Assembly (NCBI GenBank): GCA_009763385.1
Contig: CM019823.1
Location: 87,555,104 to 87,619,103 of the forward strand
DNA length: 64,000 bases
Direction: 5' to 3'
Source of the DNA: Coix lacryma-jobi var. lacryma-jobi
Taxonomy: Eukaryota; Streptophyta; Magnoliopsida; Poales; Poaceae
The translations under genes and the position numbers were made by a program. Position 1 is the first letter of the stretch. The number at the start of each line of letters is the position of its first letter. The notes under the pieces were generated by a model. The model did not search any database and was not told the DNA's origin. It saw nothing but the letters and a program-made list of their open reading frames with translations. Below, one piece after another: positions 19,397 through 31,588 of the stretch.

Positions 19397-21466
19397 TCAA
19401 TAATAGCTGCTGGAAGATCCATCATGATAAGAGCCCCCGAAGAGAGAGGAATAGGCACTCTCACCAACGTCACCACCAGGGAAGGATGACGGAGCAGAAG
19501 AATCAGGTGGTGGTGTAGAGTCGCGAGGGCCACAACTCCCAGCTGGATCGGCTTCGGGGCTAGCAAAGCCCATGTACGAGCCACCACCCCCACCTTGATA
19601 TGATGTGGACCCACCAGCAAAGGACGTGCCGATACCATAGTCAGGGAAGAAGGGATGAGGCTGGTACTGAGGTGGTGGCGGAGGATAGAACTGATGGGGC
19701 GGATACAGCATGGAGCTGTAAAAACCCGCCTCACCACCACCTGGAAATTGGGGCTGCTGCTGGGCCTGCTGCTGGGGCTGTTGCTGGGGAAGACCATTAT
19801 CATCATCATCATCGTCACCGCGCCAAGCCTGAGCGTCGTACTTAGCAAACGGATCTGGATGGGGTCGGACCGGAGAGCGCGGAGGAAGACCGAGATGCTG
19901 ACTCACCTCCTGCTGATGTCGCTCGTCGCGATCAGCCCGATAGCACATCCACTCAAAGATCTTGCCAAGGGCGGAGCGAAGACCGCCACTCCTACGCCTC
20001 TCACGACGTGGAGGAGGAGCGGTAGCATGGGGAACATCTCCACCACCCGGCTGAGCCTCGCCAGGCGCTGCTGCATCTGCTGGGACCTCACCACCTTCAT
20101 CAACTTTTTCTTTGTCCTTGGAAGGAGCCGAGGTGAACTTGCGAACACTGTACTCCTTCATGGTGCGATCATACTCGAAGGTGGCGCCAACCACATGCTC
20201 AATGATATGCATAAGGTATGGAGCATATGGCATGGTCTTGTGAGGATCATTGTATACATCGGAGATCTTCTGCCAAAGAAAGTGAGAGATGCTAAACCGT
20301 CCATCTGGCAGAGCAAAGCGGACTAGGACCTTGGCAGCATCATCTCTCAAGTTATCTTGATCTCCAATTTTGGGATCCAGAGTCAGGCGCATGATGTTGT
20401 TGAGGACGTAGTAAGCGGGCTTCAGGCCAGGGACCTTGATGGTCGCCACTGCACCATCCAAATAGACGCCTGAGCTCTGCAACTGCTCTAAGTACATACC
20501 CCCTCCATACATCTCTGAAAGACGAGGGGCATCTTTGTCCACATGATCGAAGCCCAACAACCGAGCAAATGTGACGAAGTCACATCTATAGTGGACCCCT
20601 TGGGTCATCCAATGCAGCACGCGAGCTTCCTGATCAATGAACAAAGTTGCCCAGAACTGGCAAAGAATCTCCTGGTTGAAGCTGCGCTCGCCAGAGATCA
20701 GCCCCAAAACTCTCCACTCCTCTAACCTCTGCACCAGGGCCTGAATGTCCTCAGAATCTTTGTCGGTCAGAGAGGAGAGAACCAGTCTCTTATGAGCAAA
20801 AAGAGGAGGATGTCCCTTAGCACAGAAACCCTTCCAGCACCCTGTCACATAGAAATCTTGCTGGAACCTGGACCAGAACCTCCTATCCATAGAAGCAGCT
20901 CTAACAAACAGATAGGGGTTCTCCTCACGCTGCTTCCTCATCAAGTTACCCCGCTTTCTATCGGAGTAATCCATGGGATTTCTAAGAAGAGCAAGAGGGA
21001 CGGCGGACATGGCAGCTTCGGCTTCAGGGTGCATGTCAAAAGCCCGGTTGATTAGCATCAATCCTCAAGTCCGAGGGGATGCCGGTCCAACTTGAGGATC
21101 GATGGAGCGACCCTCACGATCGAGACCAGCTGAAGGCACTCCTCCCACAATGACGCTGTGCAGGCGTCCAGCCGGACCAGCGACAGGGGGCGGAGAGGGC
21201 TGAGGAGGCGGAGGAGCAGCATGCCCACTGCCATGGGCATGACCACTCCCGCTCCCTCTTGCGCTATCCACGCTGCGACGGCCCGTGTGGCCCGCGGACG
21301 AGCGTCCACGGACCTGACGAGAGGAGTCATCCATACTCCCAGACTGAACACGGCGCCTGGGATTGCGATGCGGCGGCGCCCCTTGCACATGACCACCTTG
21401 CTCCAAGGCGGCATAGTCCTCATCATCATCACTAGGGGAACGAGCACGAGACGGCCTCCGGCTCAT
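19397..21466 (-). pseudogene. Extra 3' ORF of element A (~690 codons), one in-frame stop; possibly PTTP-like
   Basis: The frame runs from ATG 21466 to the stop at 19397 and is broken only by a TGA at 21065-21067. The N-terminal 130 residues are Arg/Ser/Pro-rich and low in complexity. The middle, roughly the first 280 residues after the TGA, looks globular and contains F-W-A-T-L-F-I-D, G-V-H-Y-R-C-D-F and F-A-R-L-L-G-F-D. That pattern resembles the 'putative plant transposon protein' domain seen in many plant TE-derived proteins. The C-terminal 200 residues are Gln/Pro/Gly/Ser-rich with an acidic run. I see no signal peptide or membrane helix, so an envelope role is not supported. The ORF sits where Sireviruses carry their env-like gene. 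Confidence 0.6.
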
Positions 21467-22315
21467 CTAGACAAAGATAGCATAGACGAACATGAGACAA
21501 AGATGATGGAAAGATTACATCAACGGATGTAGCAAATAAGACGATCGAAATCGGGAAGGAGAACGGCTTGCTGCGCGCGGGCGGTACTACCGACCCCTGG
21601 GGGTGGTACTACCGACCGCACAGCAGCGTGCGGTTTCCTTCAATCCAATCTACCAAATCGCTATGAACTTGCGAACCATACATCCTAGAAGCATCTTCAT
21701 ACTAGATAGAACAATCCTACCAAAGGAATCGACCTAGAACAAAGTACATTGAGAGATCGGGCATGAACACCCTAGTACCTTGCTACTCGTGAAGAAGAGG
21801 TCGAAATCCAATGAAGGAGGAAACTTTGGGCTTCAAGAACATCACCACGACGATCTCCAACCTTCAAAGCACCTTTCCACCAAAGGGATTTGGATTTGAG
21901 TGGAGGAGGAGAGAGATCGAGAGAGGAGAAGGATCCGGCGGCTTGCATGGGCTCGAGCATGGGCTGGCGGTGATCAAAAGATGTTTGACTAGGGTTGAAA
22001 AGGATTCACCGTGCCTCTTTTTATACTTGGTCAAACCCGGTCGGTGGTACCGCCCATAGGGCCGGTACAACCGACGTCGGTACTACCGCCCTATGGCGGT
22101 ACCACCGACAGCACAAAAACAGAGAGGACAGAGAGGGATTTCAAGAGAGCCTTGTGTGGTATACTACGCATACTTCAAACATGTCCAGATTTCATATAAC
22201 CAATACATAGCCATGGACATAAGTGAAGTATGCAAAATAGATTTTGAAATCACACACAATATTTTGTCAAACCATTTATCTGGGTCTCTAGGTGAAAACA
22301 AATATGTGCAAGACA
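21467..22315 (-). other. Leader-like region between pol and the 3' ORF of A
   Basis: About 850 bp with no supported gene. It contains a TATA box, palindrome clusters (22030-22110, and again near 21570-21615) and about 530 bp of possible untranslated leader before ATG 21466. Confidence 0.6.
22018..22110 (-). promoter_or_regulatory. Internal promoter module upstream of the 3' ORF of A
   Basis: On the minus strand a cluster of CGGTACCACCG / GGTACTACCG palindromes (22030-22110) is followed after about 10 nt by TATAAAAA (22018-22025). This is the arrangement of the LTR promoter of the same element (37065 onwards, then TATA at 37042-37048). I infer a separate transcript for the 3' ORF. Confidence 0.55.
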
Positions 22316-23591
22316 TCAAGCCACGTTACGAGAATCAATGATATTTAGTTCACTCCTCAAAGCACAAAATCTTGACTCATCTAAAGGCTTTGTGAAGATA
22401 TCGGCTAGTTGTTTTTCTGTGCTCACATGGCGTATTGCGATATCTCCTTTGGCTTCATGGTCTCTCAAGAAATGGTGTCGGATGTCTATGTGTTTTGTGC
22501 GAGAGTGGTTTACGGGATTGTTTGCTAGTTTGATAGCACTCTCATTGTCACACAAAAGTGGAATTTTGGTTTCCTCACATCCGAAGTCTTTTAGTGTTTG
22601 CTTCATCCAAAGTAGTTGAGCACAGCAAGCGCCGGCCGCCACATACTCGGCTTCGGCGGTGGATAGGGCAACACTATTTTGTTTCTTAGAACTCCATGAC
22701 ACCAAAGACCTCCCAATAAATTGGCAAGTCCCAGTGGTGCTCTTTCGGTCTACCTTGCAACCGGCATAGTCCGAATCGGAATAGCCAAGTAGATTGAAAG
22801 TGGAGCCCTTGGGATACCACAAGCCAAGATTCGGAGTGTGCACTAAGTATCGAAAAATTCTCTTAACGGCCATAATATGACATTCTTTCGGATTAGCTTG
22901 AAACCTTGCACACATGCACACACTAAGCATAATATCGGGCCTAGATGCACAAAGGTAAAGTAATGAACCGATCATAGAGCGATATACCTTTTGGTCCACT
23001 AACTTACCATCCACATTTAGATCAAGATGTCCATTGGTAGGCATAGGGGTCTTGATGGGTTTGGCCTTATCCATCTCAAACTTCTTTAGCATGTCTCTTG
23101 TATACTTGGTTTGACTGATGAACGTGCCATGCTTGAGTTGCTTGATTTGGAATCCAAGAAAGTACTTCAACTCACCCATCATGGACATCTCGAACCTTTT
23201 AGTCATGATCCTACTAAATTCCTCACAAAAGGCAACATTAGTACTACCAAATATTATGTCTTCGACATATATTTGGCACACAAAGATATCATTATGAACT
23301 TTGCGAGTAAATAAAGTAGCATCGGCCCTTCCTATCTCAAAACCCTTTTTGAGTAGGAAGTCCTTAAGGCAATCATACCAAGCTCTAGGGGCTTGTTTGA
23401 GCCCATAGAGCGCCTTGTCGAGCTTGTAGACGTGGTTGGGAAATTTTGGGTCCTCAAAACCCGGTGGTTGCTCCACATAGACCAATTCGGAGAGGGGGCC
23501 GTTGAGGAATGCACTTTTCACATCCATTTGGTATAGCTTGAAATCATGGTGAGTAGCAAAGGCAAGTAATATACGAATTGACTCGAGCCTA
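22316..23591 (-). pseudogene. Copia reverse transcriptase-RNase H of element A (main part)
   Basis: Open from the B insertion site to the stop at 22316. Reverse transcriptase motifs: V-K-S-A-F-L-N-G, G-L-K-Q-A-P-R-A-W-Y, and the active site as Y-V-E-D-I-I-F-G. The first catalytic Asp of YVDD is therefore Glu (codon at 23261-23263), which should impair polymerisation. RNase H residues are present: D in Y-S-D-S-D-Y-A-G, E in S-T-A-E-A-E-Y, D in L-L-C-D-N. The end F-T-K-P-L-D-E is typical of copia pol. The ORF call that starts at 23713 begins inside element B and is an artefact of the insertion. Confidence 0.88.
23587..23591. other. Target site duplication GCCTA (left) of element B
   Basis: GCCTA precedes TGTGACACC at 23592. 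The partner is 31589-31593. Confidence 0.95.
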
Positions 23592-26500
23592 TGTGACACC
23601 CCAATTTTAAGAACAAAATTGGAGCACAATATATGTATGCCAGGATCAATTTTCATACATATATCCACATCATAGTAAATATCAAAACAATGCTTTATTA
23701 ATATATCGAACATTATTACAAAAATGACCCTTGGGTCTAAAAGAAAAGTACAGACTCTCAGTCTAACTCTAATGTAGACTCGCGGAAACTGGACGCCATC
23801 TCCACAGGAAGGTCGACCGGGGGCTGCGCCATCCTAGTACAAGTCGTCTCTGGATCGTATCCACCGTCTTCTGGGTACAAGTTATCGGGGTCGTATCCGC
23901 CGACTTCTGGGTACTCCTGCTCCGCGTCGTAGACTCCAACGTCTGGGTGGGGTAGCAGGGGGTTCAAAGAGGAAGGGTGAGTACATCGAAATGTACTCCG
24001 CAAGTGTAGGAAATAAATGCTTATGAGGCTATTAACAAAGGTAGGCTGACTCTGTTTGACTCAAGCGCCTAAAGCAACACACCCTATTAATCCTATTAAT
24101 CCTATGCACCTATTTACTATATTATATCCACAGTCTCCATCTGTAACAGTAACCACACTCGGAATCGCACCGAGCAAACCACACTCGGAGTCACACTGAG
24201 CAACCAACACTTGGAGTCCACCAAGCAACCACACTTGGAGTCACACCAAGCAACCACACCTGAAGTCCATCAGGCAAACCACACCTGAAGTCCATCAGGC
24301 CACCCACAAGGCCGACTCAAAGAGTCCCCCTAGGTGTATTATTTCCATATGTCACGACATAGAAAAGCTGCCTTCCGTAATAACACTAGGTCTGCGCCCG
24401 AGCTTGGGAATCACTCCCGTACCAAGCAGTAACCCGCGTAGAAGAAGCCTCTGTACCCATGTCATATGGGACTAATGACCACATAAGGCTTCCCTAATGA
24501 ACCAGACCCAACCCAGCAACTAATCTCGAAGAAGTCCAAGCCGCTCGTGACCGTGAGCACGGCTGATATATCAGTTTTACACTCTGCAGAGGTTGCACAT
24601 CATTACCCATGAGTCGTGCATAACCCGTCACGCTAAACACTGCTAAGGTGCATAGCGGGTTGCACTGCAAGGCCTTTACAAAGTCCCCTCCAAGTCCGTT
24701 CCACACGTACCTCTAAGGTTTCACCCCGTACAAAGGTCTACGACCCCCAAGGCCCCCACGTGAGCCACTAAAACAAACCCCGTGTGGACCCTCAACTTAG
24801 AGGTAACTAATTAATTAGCCAGGTCCAGCCCATCCAGATCTCATGGTTGCGCTGTTAAGCCAGGTTATAGGCTTCGAGAACCGGGTCCTAGGGATCCAGG
24901 TAGGATAAATCTAGCACGAGCCCAGAACCAAAAACCAAATGCAGCTGCCGAGTCCCACGGCACAAAAACCACCACACGGTCCATCCTGCCGGATATACCT
25001 ACTCACCATACTACAACAGTTACCAACCCACATGTTCCATAGATCATTAATCAGAATTAAGTATTATTAACCATCCCACCCCAAGACAGCACGGCTAAGC
25101 ATGACATCTACCCAACACATCCCAAACCAGGTGACAAGGATAATATAAACAAGTTCTAGTAAACCTTAACATGGGATTCAATTTAAGACTGCATGCATCT
25201 ACTGGATCTAAACTACTCTAACTCAAAATAAAATAAATACAGGAGCAAGAAGTTCAAGGACACTTGCCTTCGGACTGGGTCGAATCAACTGGGTCGCAAG
25301 GATGGTCTGGAGCGTCCTCGTACTCCGCACTCTCTGGCCCATGCAACATACATGGCACAATACATAGAAATAAATAACAGTACAACAAACAGTATGAAAA
25401 CAGTAAACTAATAGATCTACTGTGTAGAGAACGAAATTATGAATCTAACGCAAGTTGAATGGGTCAAATCGGAGTTAAAATGAGCAAGTTATGGGCTTTT
25501 GAAGTTGGGTGGCAAATCTGTGAATAGATGGAAGTTCATTTTGCATTTTAAATAAATCAAATCTGAAATAAAACGGCGGGGGAACCGGGCCTCAATTCTC
25601 CAAAACAGTAGGGGCCTGTCCATAAGTTTGCCAAGCCTCGGCGCACAGTCATTTTGACTGCGGGTTGATATCAAGGAAGATGAGGGGTTCTTTTGCAAGA
25701 TGGCGCGGACGGCTGATGCGGCGCTGGCGCGGTGCTGACAGTGCGCCACGTGGCCGCGCGGGGTTGGCTCGGTGTGCCAGCCGTGCCGTGGACAGCGAGG
25801 GGGAAACACGATGGACAGCGTCCACAGCCGCGTGGACTCGGTCCATACCGGTTTGGGCACCTGATCTAATCCTGGTCGAGCGTTTTGTATCGGACGGCTC
25901 TGAAGGGGATGGGGAGGTCGCAGCGGCCGCTGGCGGCGCTGCGTGCGGCGGTAGCTGAACAGAAGGCGGCGGCGCCATGGGTGGCCGTCGGAGCTCGCTC
26001 GGGGGTGCCCTAGAGGTCGGTAGAGGCTACGGGGTTAGGCGGGATCGATCCGGAAACTCACCCCGCGTCCACTGGAGAGGTGCTCGGCGTCTGAGGTGGT
26101 TCGGCCATGAAGATTTGACGACGGAGGCAGTCCCCGGCGGCTCGAGCTCCGGTGTTCTCGGTGTAGTGGCTTCCCGGCGGCGAGTTTCGCCGAGGATGGG
26201 TCCCTCGGATGCGCGGTGAGTCTGCGATGCCGGTGAAGGGGAGAGCGAGGTCGGCGGTGACTTCGGAGAGCAGGGAGCCCCGTGGTGACTAGCGACGGGG
26301 AGGTGGGTGGCGGTGCCTGGGGAGCTAGTCGTGCAGTGCGAGAGCGAGGACCAGAGCACGGGGAAGGACGAGGGTTGCACGGAACGGTGCGAGCAACCCT
26401 ACTGGGGTCTCTTAAAGGGCCGAGAGAGAGGGAGAAAAACGAGAGGTGGGTTGAGCTCGGGGAGCGGTGATGTCGGGCATGATCCGATCTGGCGCGAGGA

Positions 26501-27419
26501 AAGCGGCACGGAAACGGCGGCTGAGTTTGTTGCCCGGGCGCGAGCGATGCGAAGAGGGAGGGAGATGAGATACGGGGGGGAGGGGCGTTGCGGCTCAGGT
26601 CCAATCCGCTCGGGCGGACTGCGAGCGAAGGGTAGAGCGAAGGGAGGAGAGGCGGTCGGGGAAGGGAGGGGACGGAGCTGACAGGTGGGGTCCACCGGTC
26701 AGTGAGCGGGGAAAAAGAACATGGCGGGCCCCGACCATCAGGCTCAAAGGGAGAGAGGGGAGCGGGGTGACGCAGGCCGACGCGGCCAGCTCGGCTCAAG
26801 AGGGTGAGGCCGACGGGGAGTTGGGGAGCTGGGCTGGTCCGCCGGGCCTCAGGGAGAAGTGGAGAGGGGGAGGGACGAGTGGGCCGCTGGGAGAGTGAGG
26901 AGGTTGGGCCGATGCGGGGGAATCGGCCCAAGCCGGCTTGCAGGCGAGGTGAGGGAAAATGGAGGGGAAAAACGGTGGGCCTGAGGCGCGGGCTGGGAAG
27001 AGAGGGGAGAGAGTGGGCCAGCTCGGGCTGAAATGGAGAAAGGGAGAAGGTGAGGTCCATTTGCCCTTTTTCTTTTCTCTTTTCTTTTCTCAAACTTTTG
27101 TAAATTCTTTTCAAATCCAAATTCGAAACCAGTTTGAAATCAAAACCAATTTGTAAAGTTTTGAAAACATTTTCCCTAGGTTTTGCAAATAAAATTTTGA
27201 ATTTGAAACTTTTATAAAACTTTTTATTTGTTTTCTAAATAGAATAAATTCGATTCGCCCTATACGGGTTTAACAAAAATTCTTTTTCACTCAATAAAAA
27301 TTATGCATCGGCATGAATGCAACAAACATCTGGCTAGGATTTTCCTCCATCTAGGGTTTTGACCATTTTCCTAATTAAATTCTAATTTATTTTATTTATT
27401 AAACACCCGGGGTGTTACA
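23592..27419 (-). repeat. 3' LTR of element B (3828 bp)
   Basis: TGTGACACCCC...GGGTGTTACA. It contains a GAGTACAT/ATGTACTC hairpin (23979-23998), tandem covarying hairpins (24155-24301) and a GC-rich zone (about 25660-27060). The GC-rich zone gives long but low-complexity ORFs on both strands (for example 26035-27120, minus) that are not conserved in length in the sister LTR. Confidence 0.9.
24155..24301. repeat. Six tandem hairpins with covarying stems (LTR of B)
   Basis: Units of about 22-27 bp with stems CTCGG/CCGAG, CTCGG/CTGAG, CTTGG/CCAAG (twice) and CCTGA/TCAGG (twice). Loops keep a common AGTC(C)A-type core and units are joined by CAA(A)CCACA. The sister copy is at about 28272-28418, where the first stem is CTTGG/CCGAG. 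Confidence 0.8.
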
Positions 27420-27709
27420 AACTTACCCCCTTAACTTGAATCTCGTCCCGAGATTCGGGGAGGCTAAAGTCATTACAAAGAAGCAAATCAAACAAGTGCA
27501 CAAGTACATGTCAAACAACGTTCTATGAGTTTAAATAATTATGGTGGGCATCCTACTATTGGAGGACCTACATTGAAACAAAGTTTGAATTTTCAGCACA
27601 GACAGACTACAGAAGTGGGAAAAAAGTGGGGCTTTGTAAAAATAGTTTTAAAAGACGACCATTGTACCTAGGCTGACGTCCTACGGTCAACACGGCTTTG
27701 ATACCACTC
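27420..27709 (-). other. Internal region of element B (290 bp)
   Basis: Non-coding. Polypurine tract 27421-27433 (minus strand AAGGGGGTAAGT) lies next to the 3' LTR. A perfect hairpin GAATCTCG-tcc-CGAGATTC lies at 27438-27456. Primer site 27694-27706 (minus strand TGGTATCAAAGCC) is tRNA-Met-like, 3 nt from the 5' LTR. Confidence 0.85.
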
Positions 27710-30700
27710 TGTGACACCCGAATTTTAAGAACAAAATTGGAGCACAATATATGTATGCCAGGATCAATTTTCATACATATATCCACATCATAGTAAATAT
27801 CAAAACAATGCTTTATTAATATATCGAGCATTATTACAAAAATGACCCTCGGGTCTAAAAGAAAAGTACAGACTCTCAGTCTAACTCTAATGTAGACTCG
27901 CGGAAACTGGACGCCATCTCCACAGGAAGGTCGACCGGGGGCTGCGCCATCCTAGTACAAGTCGTCTCTGGATCGTATCCACCGTCTTCTGGGTACAAGT
28001 TATCGGGGTCGTATCCGCCGACTTCTGGGTACTCCTGCTCCGCGTCGTTTACTCCAACGTCTGGGTGGGGTAGCTGGGGGTTCAAAGAGGAAGGGTGAGT
28101 ACATCGAAATGTACTCCGCAAGTGTAGGAAATAAATGCTTATGAGGCTATTAACAAAGGTAGGCTGACTCTGTTTGACTCAAGCGCCTAAAGCAACATAC
28201 CCTATTAATCCTATTAATCCTATGCACCTATTTACTATATTATATCCACAGTCTCCATCTGTAACAGTAACCACACTTGGAATCGCACCGAGCAAACCAC
28301 ACTCGGAGTCACACTGAGCAACCAACACTTGGAGTCCACCAAGCAACCACACTTGGAGTCACACCAAGCAACCACACCTGAAGTCCATCAGGCAAACCAC
28401 ACCTGAAGTCCATCAGGCCACCCACAAGGCCGACTCGAAGAGTCCCCCTAGGTGTATTAGTTCCATATGTCACGACATAGAAAAGCTGGCTTCCGTAATA
28501 ACACTAGGTCTGCGCCCGAGCCTGGGAATCACTCCCGTACCAAGCAGTAACCGGCGTAGAAGAAGCCTCTGTACCCATGTCATATGGGACTAATGACCAC
28601 ATAAGGCTTCCCTAACGAACCAGACCCAACCCAGCAACTAATCTCGAAGAAGTCCAAGCCGCTCGTGACCGTGAGCACGGCTGATATATCAGTTTTACAC
28701 TCTGCAGAGGTTGCACATCGTTACCCATGAGTCGTGCATAACCCGTCACGCTAAACACTGCCAAGGTGCATAGCGGGTTGCACTGCAAGGCCTTTACAAA
28801 GTCCCCTCCAAGTCCGTTCCACACGTACCTCTAAGGTTTCACCCCGTACAAAGGTCTACGACCCCCAGGGCCCCCTCGTGAGCCACTAAAACAAACCCTG
28901 TGTGGACCCTCAACTTAGAGGTAACTAATTAATTAGCCAGGTCCAGCCCATCCAGATCTCATGGTTGCGCTGTTAAGCCGGGTTACAGGCTTCGAGAACC
29001 GGGTCCTAGGGATCCAGGCAGGATAAATCTAGCACGAGCCCAGAACCAAAAACCAAATGCAGCTGCCGAGTCCCACGGCACAAAAACCACCACACGGTCC
29101 ATCCTGCCGGATATACCTACTCACCATACTACAACAATTACAAACCCACATGTTCCATATATCATTAATCAGAATTAAGTATTGTTAACCATCCCACCCC
29201 AAGACAGCACGGCTAAGCGTGACATCTACCCAACACATCCCAAACCAGGTGACAAGGATAATATAAACAAGTTCTAGTAAACCTTAACATGGGATTCAAT
29301 TTAAGACTGCATGCATCTACTGGATCTAAACTACTCTAACTCAAAATAAAATAAATACAGGAGCAAGATGTTCAAGGACACTTGCCTTCGGACTGGGTCG
29401 AATCAACTGGGTTGCAAGGATGGTCTGGAGCGTCCTCGTACTCCGCACTCTCTGGCCCAAGCAACATACATGGCACAATACATAGAAATAAATAACAGTA
29501 CAACAAACAGTATGAAAATAGTAAACTAATAGATCTACTGTGTAGAGAACGAAATTATGAATCTAACGCAAGTTGAATGGGTCAAATCGGAGTTAAAATG
29601 AGCAAGTTATGGGCTTTTGAAGTTGGGTGGCAAATCTGTGAATAGATGGAAGTTCATTTTGCATTTTAAATAAATCAAATCTGAAATAAAACGGCGGGGG
29701 AACCGGGCCTCAATTCTCCAAAACAGTAGGGGCCTGTCCGTAAGTTTGCCAAGACTCGGCGCACAGTCATTATGGACTGCGGGTTGATATCCAGGAAGAT
29801 GAGGGGTTCTTTTGCAAGATGGCGCGGACGGCTGATGCGGCGCTGGCGTGGTGCTGACAGTGCGCCATGTGGCCGCGCGGGGTTGGCTCGGTGTGCCAGC
29901 CGTGCTGTGGACAGGGAGGGGGAAACACGATGGACAGCGTCCATAGCCGCGCCGCGTGGACTCGGTCCATACCGGTTTGGGCACCTGATCTAATCCTGGT
30001 CGAGCGTTTTGTATCGGACGGTTCTGAAGGGGATGGGGAGGTCGCAGCGGCCGCTGGCGGCGCTGCGTGCGGCGGTGGCTGAACAGAAGGCGGCGGCGCC
30101 ATGGGTGGCCGTCGGAGCTCGCTCGGGGGGTGCCCTAGAGGTCGGTAGAGGCTACGGGGTTATGCGGGATCGATCAGGAAACTAACCCCGCGTCCACTGG
30201 AGAGGTGCTCGGCGTCGGAGGTGGTTCGGCCATGAAGATTTGACGACGGAGGCAGTCCCCGGCGGCTCGAGCTCCGGTGTTCTCGGTGTAGTGGCTTCCC
30301 GGCGGCGAGTTTCGCCGAGGATGGGTCCCTCGGATGCGCGGTGAGTCTGCGATGCCGGTGAAGGGGAGAGCGAGGCCGGCGGTGACTTCGGAGAGCAGGG
30401 AGCCCCGTGGTGACTAGCGACGGGGAGGTGGGTGGTGGTGCCTGAGGAGCTGGTCGTGCAGTGCGAGAGCGAGGACCAGAGCACGGGGAAGGACGAGGGT
30501 TGCACGGAACGGTGCGAGCAACCCTACTGGGGTCTCTTAAAGGGCCGAGAGAGAGGGAGAAAAACGAGGTGCATAAGTTCGGGGAGCGGTGATGTCGGGT
30601 CTCTCAAAAACGAGGTGGGTTGAGCTCGGGGAGCGGTGATGTCGGGCGTGATCCGATCTGGCGCGAGGAAAGCGGCACGGAAACGACGGCTGAGTTTGTT

Positions 30701-31588
30701 GCCGGGGCGCGAGCGATGCGAAGAGGGAGGGAGATGAGATACGGAGGGGAGGGGCGTTGCGGCTCAGGTCCAATCCGCTCGGGCGGACTGCGAGCGGAGG
30801 GTAGAGCGAAGGGAGGAGAGGCGGTCGGGGAAGGGAGGGAACGGAGCTGACAGGTGGGGTCCACCGGTCAGTGAGCGGGGAAAAAGAACATGGCGGGCCC
30901 CGACCGTCAGGCTCAGAGGGAGAGAGGGGAGCGGGGTGACGCGGGCCGACGCGGCCAGCTCGGCCCAAGAGGGTGAGGCCGACGGGGAGTTGGGGAGCTG
31001 GGCTGGTCCGCCGGGCCTCAGAGAGAAGTGGAGAGGGGGAGGGACGAGTGGGCCGCTGGGAGAGTGAGGAGGTTGGGCCGATGCGGGGGAATCGGCCCAA
31101 GCCGGCTTGCAGGCGAGGTGGGGGAAAATGGAGGGGAAAAACGGTGGGCCTGAGGCGCGGGCTGGGAAGAGAGGGGAGAGAGTGGGCCAGCTCGGGCTGA
31201 AATGGAGAAAGGGAGAAGGTGAGGTCCATTTGCCCTTTTTCTTTTCTCTTTTCTTTTCTCAAACTTTTGTAAATTCTTTTCAAATCCAAATTCGAAACCA
31301 GTTTGAAATCAAAACCAATTTGTAAAGTTTTGAAAACATTTTCCCTAGGTTTTGCAAATAAAATTTTGAATTTGAAACTTTTATAAAACTTTTTATTTGT
31401 TTTCTAAATAGAATAAATTCGATTCGCCCTATACAGGTTTAACAAAAATTCTTTTTCACTCAATAAAAATTATGCATCGGCATGAATGCAACAAACATCT
31501 GGCTAGGATTTTCCTCCATCTAGGGTTTTGACCATTTTCCTAATTAAATTCTAATTTATTTTATTTATTAAACACCCGGGGTGTTACA
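27710..31588 (-). repeat. 5' LTR of element B (3879 bp)
   Basis: Near-identical to 23592-27419. It is 51 bp longer, mostly because of a partial tandem duplication of CGGGGAGCGGTGATGTCGGG at about 30569-30615. Other differences are scattered substitutions. Confidence 0.9.

Larger units (their letters stand above)
23592..31588 (-). mobile_element. Large-LTR non-autonomous element B (LARD-like, Tekay-related), TSD GCCTA
   Basis: Perfect TSD inside the reverse transcriptase of A. Two LTRs (23592-27419 and 27710-31588) make up about 96% of its 7997 bp. The internal region of 290 bp holds only a primer site, a polypurine tract and a hairpin. No gag or pol is present, so all proteins must come in trans. 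TGT(G/A)ACACC ends, the polypurine-tract hairpin and a GAGTAC hairpin in the LTR are shared with the Tekay-like element E, which suggests its lineage. Confidence 0.93.

Noticed and set aside
23592..23713. N-terminal extension of the RT ORF (start at 23713) as a real fusion
   Set aside because: The first 40 codons lie in the end of element B; the frame is open across the boundary by chance.
26035..27120. Long minus-strand ORF of 361 codons in the LTR of B
   Set aside because: GC-rich, Pro/Ser/Arg low-complexity, no domain, and interrupted in the sister LTR (30537-31289). It comes from base composition.
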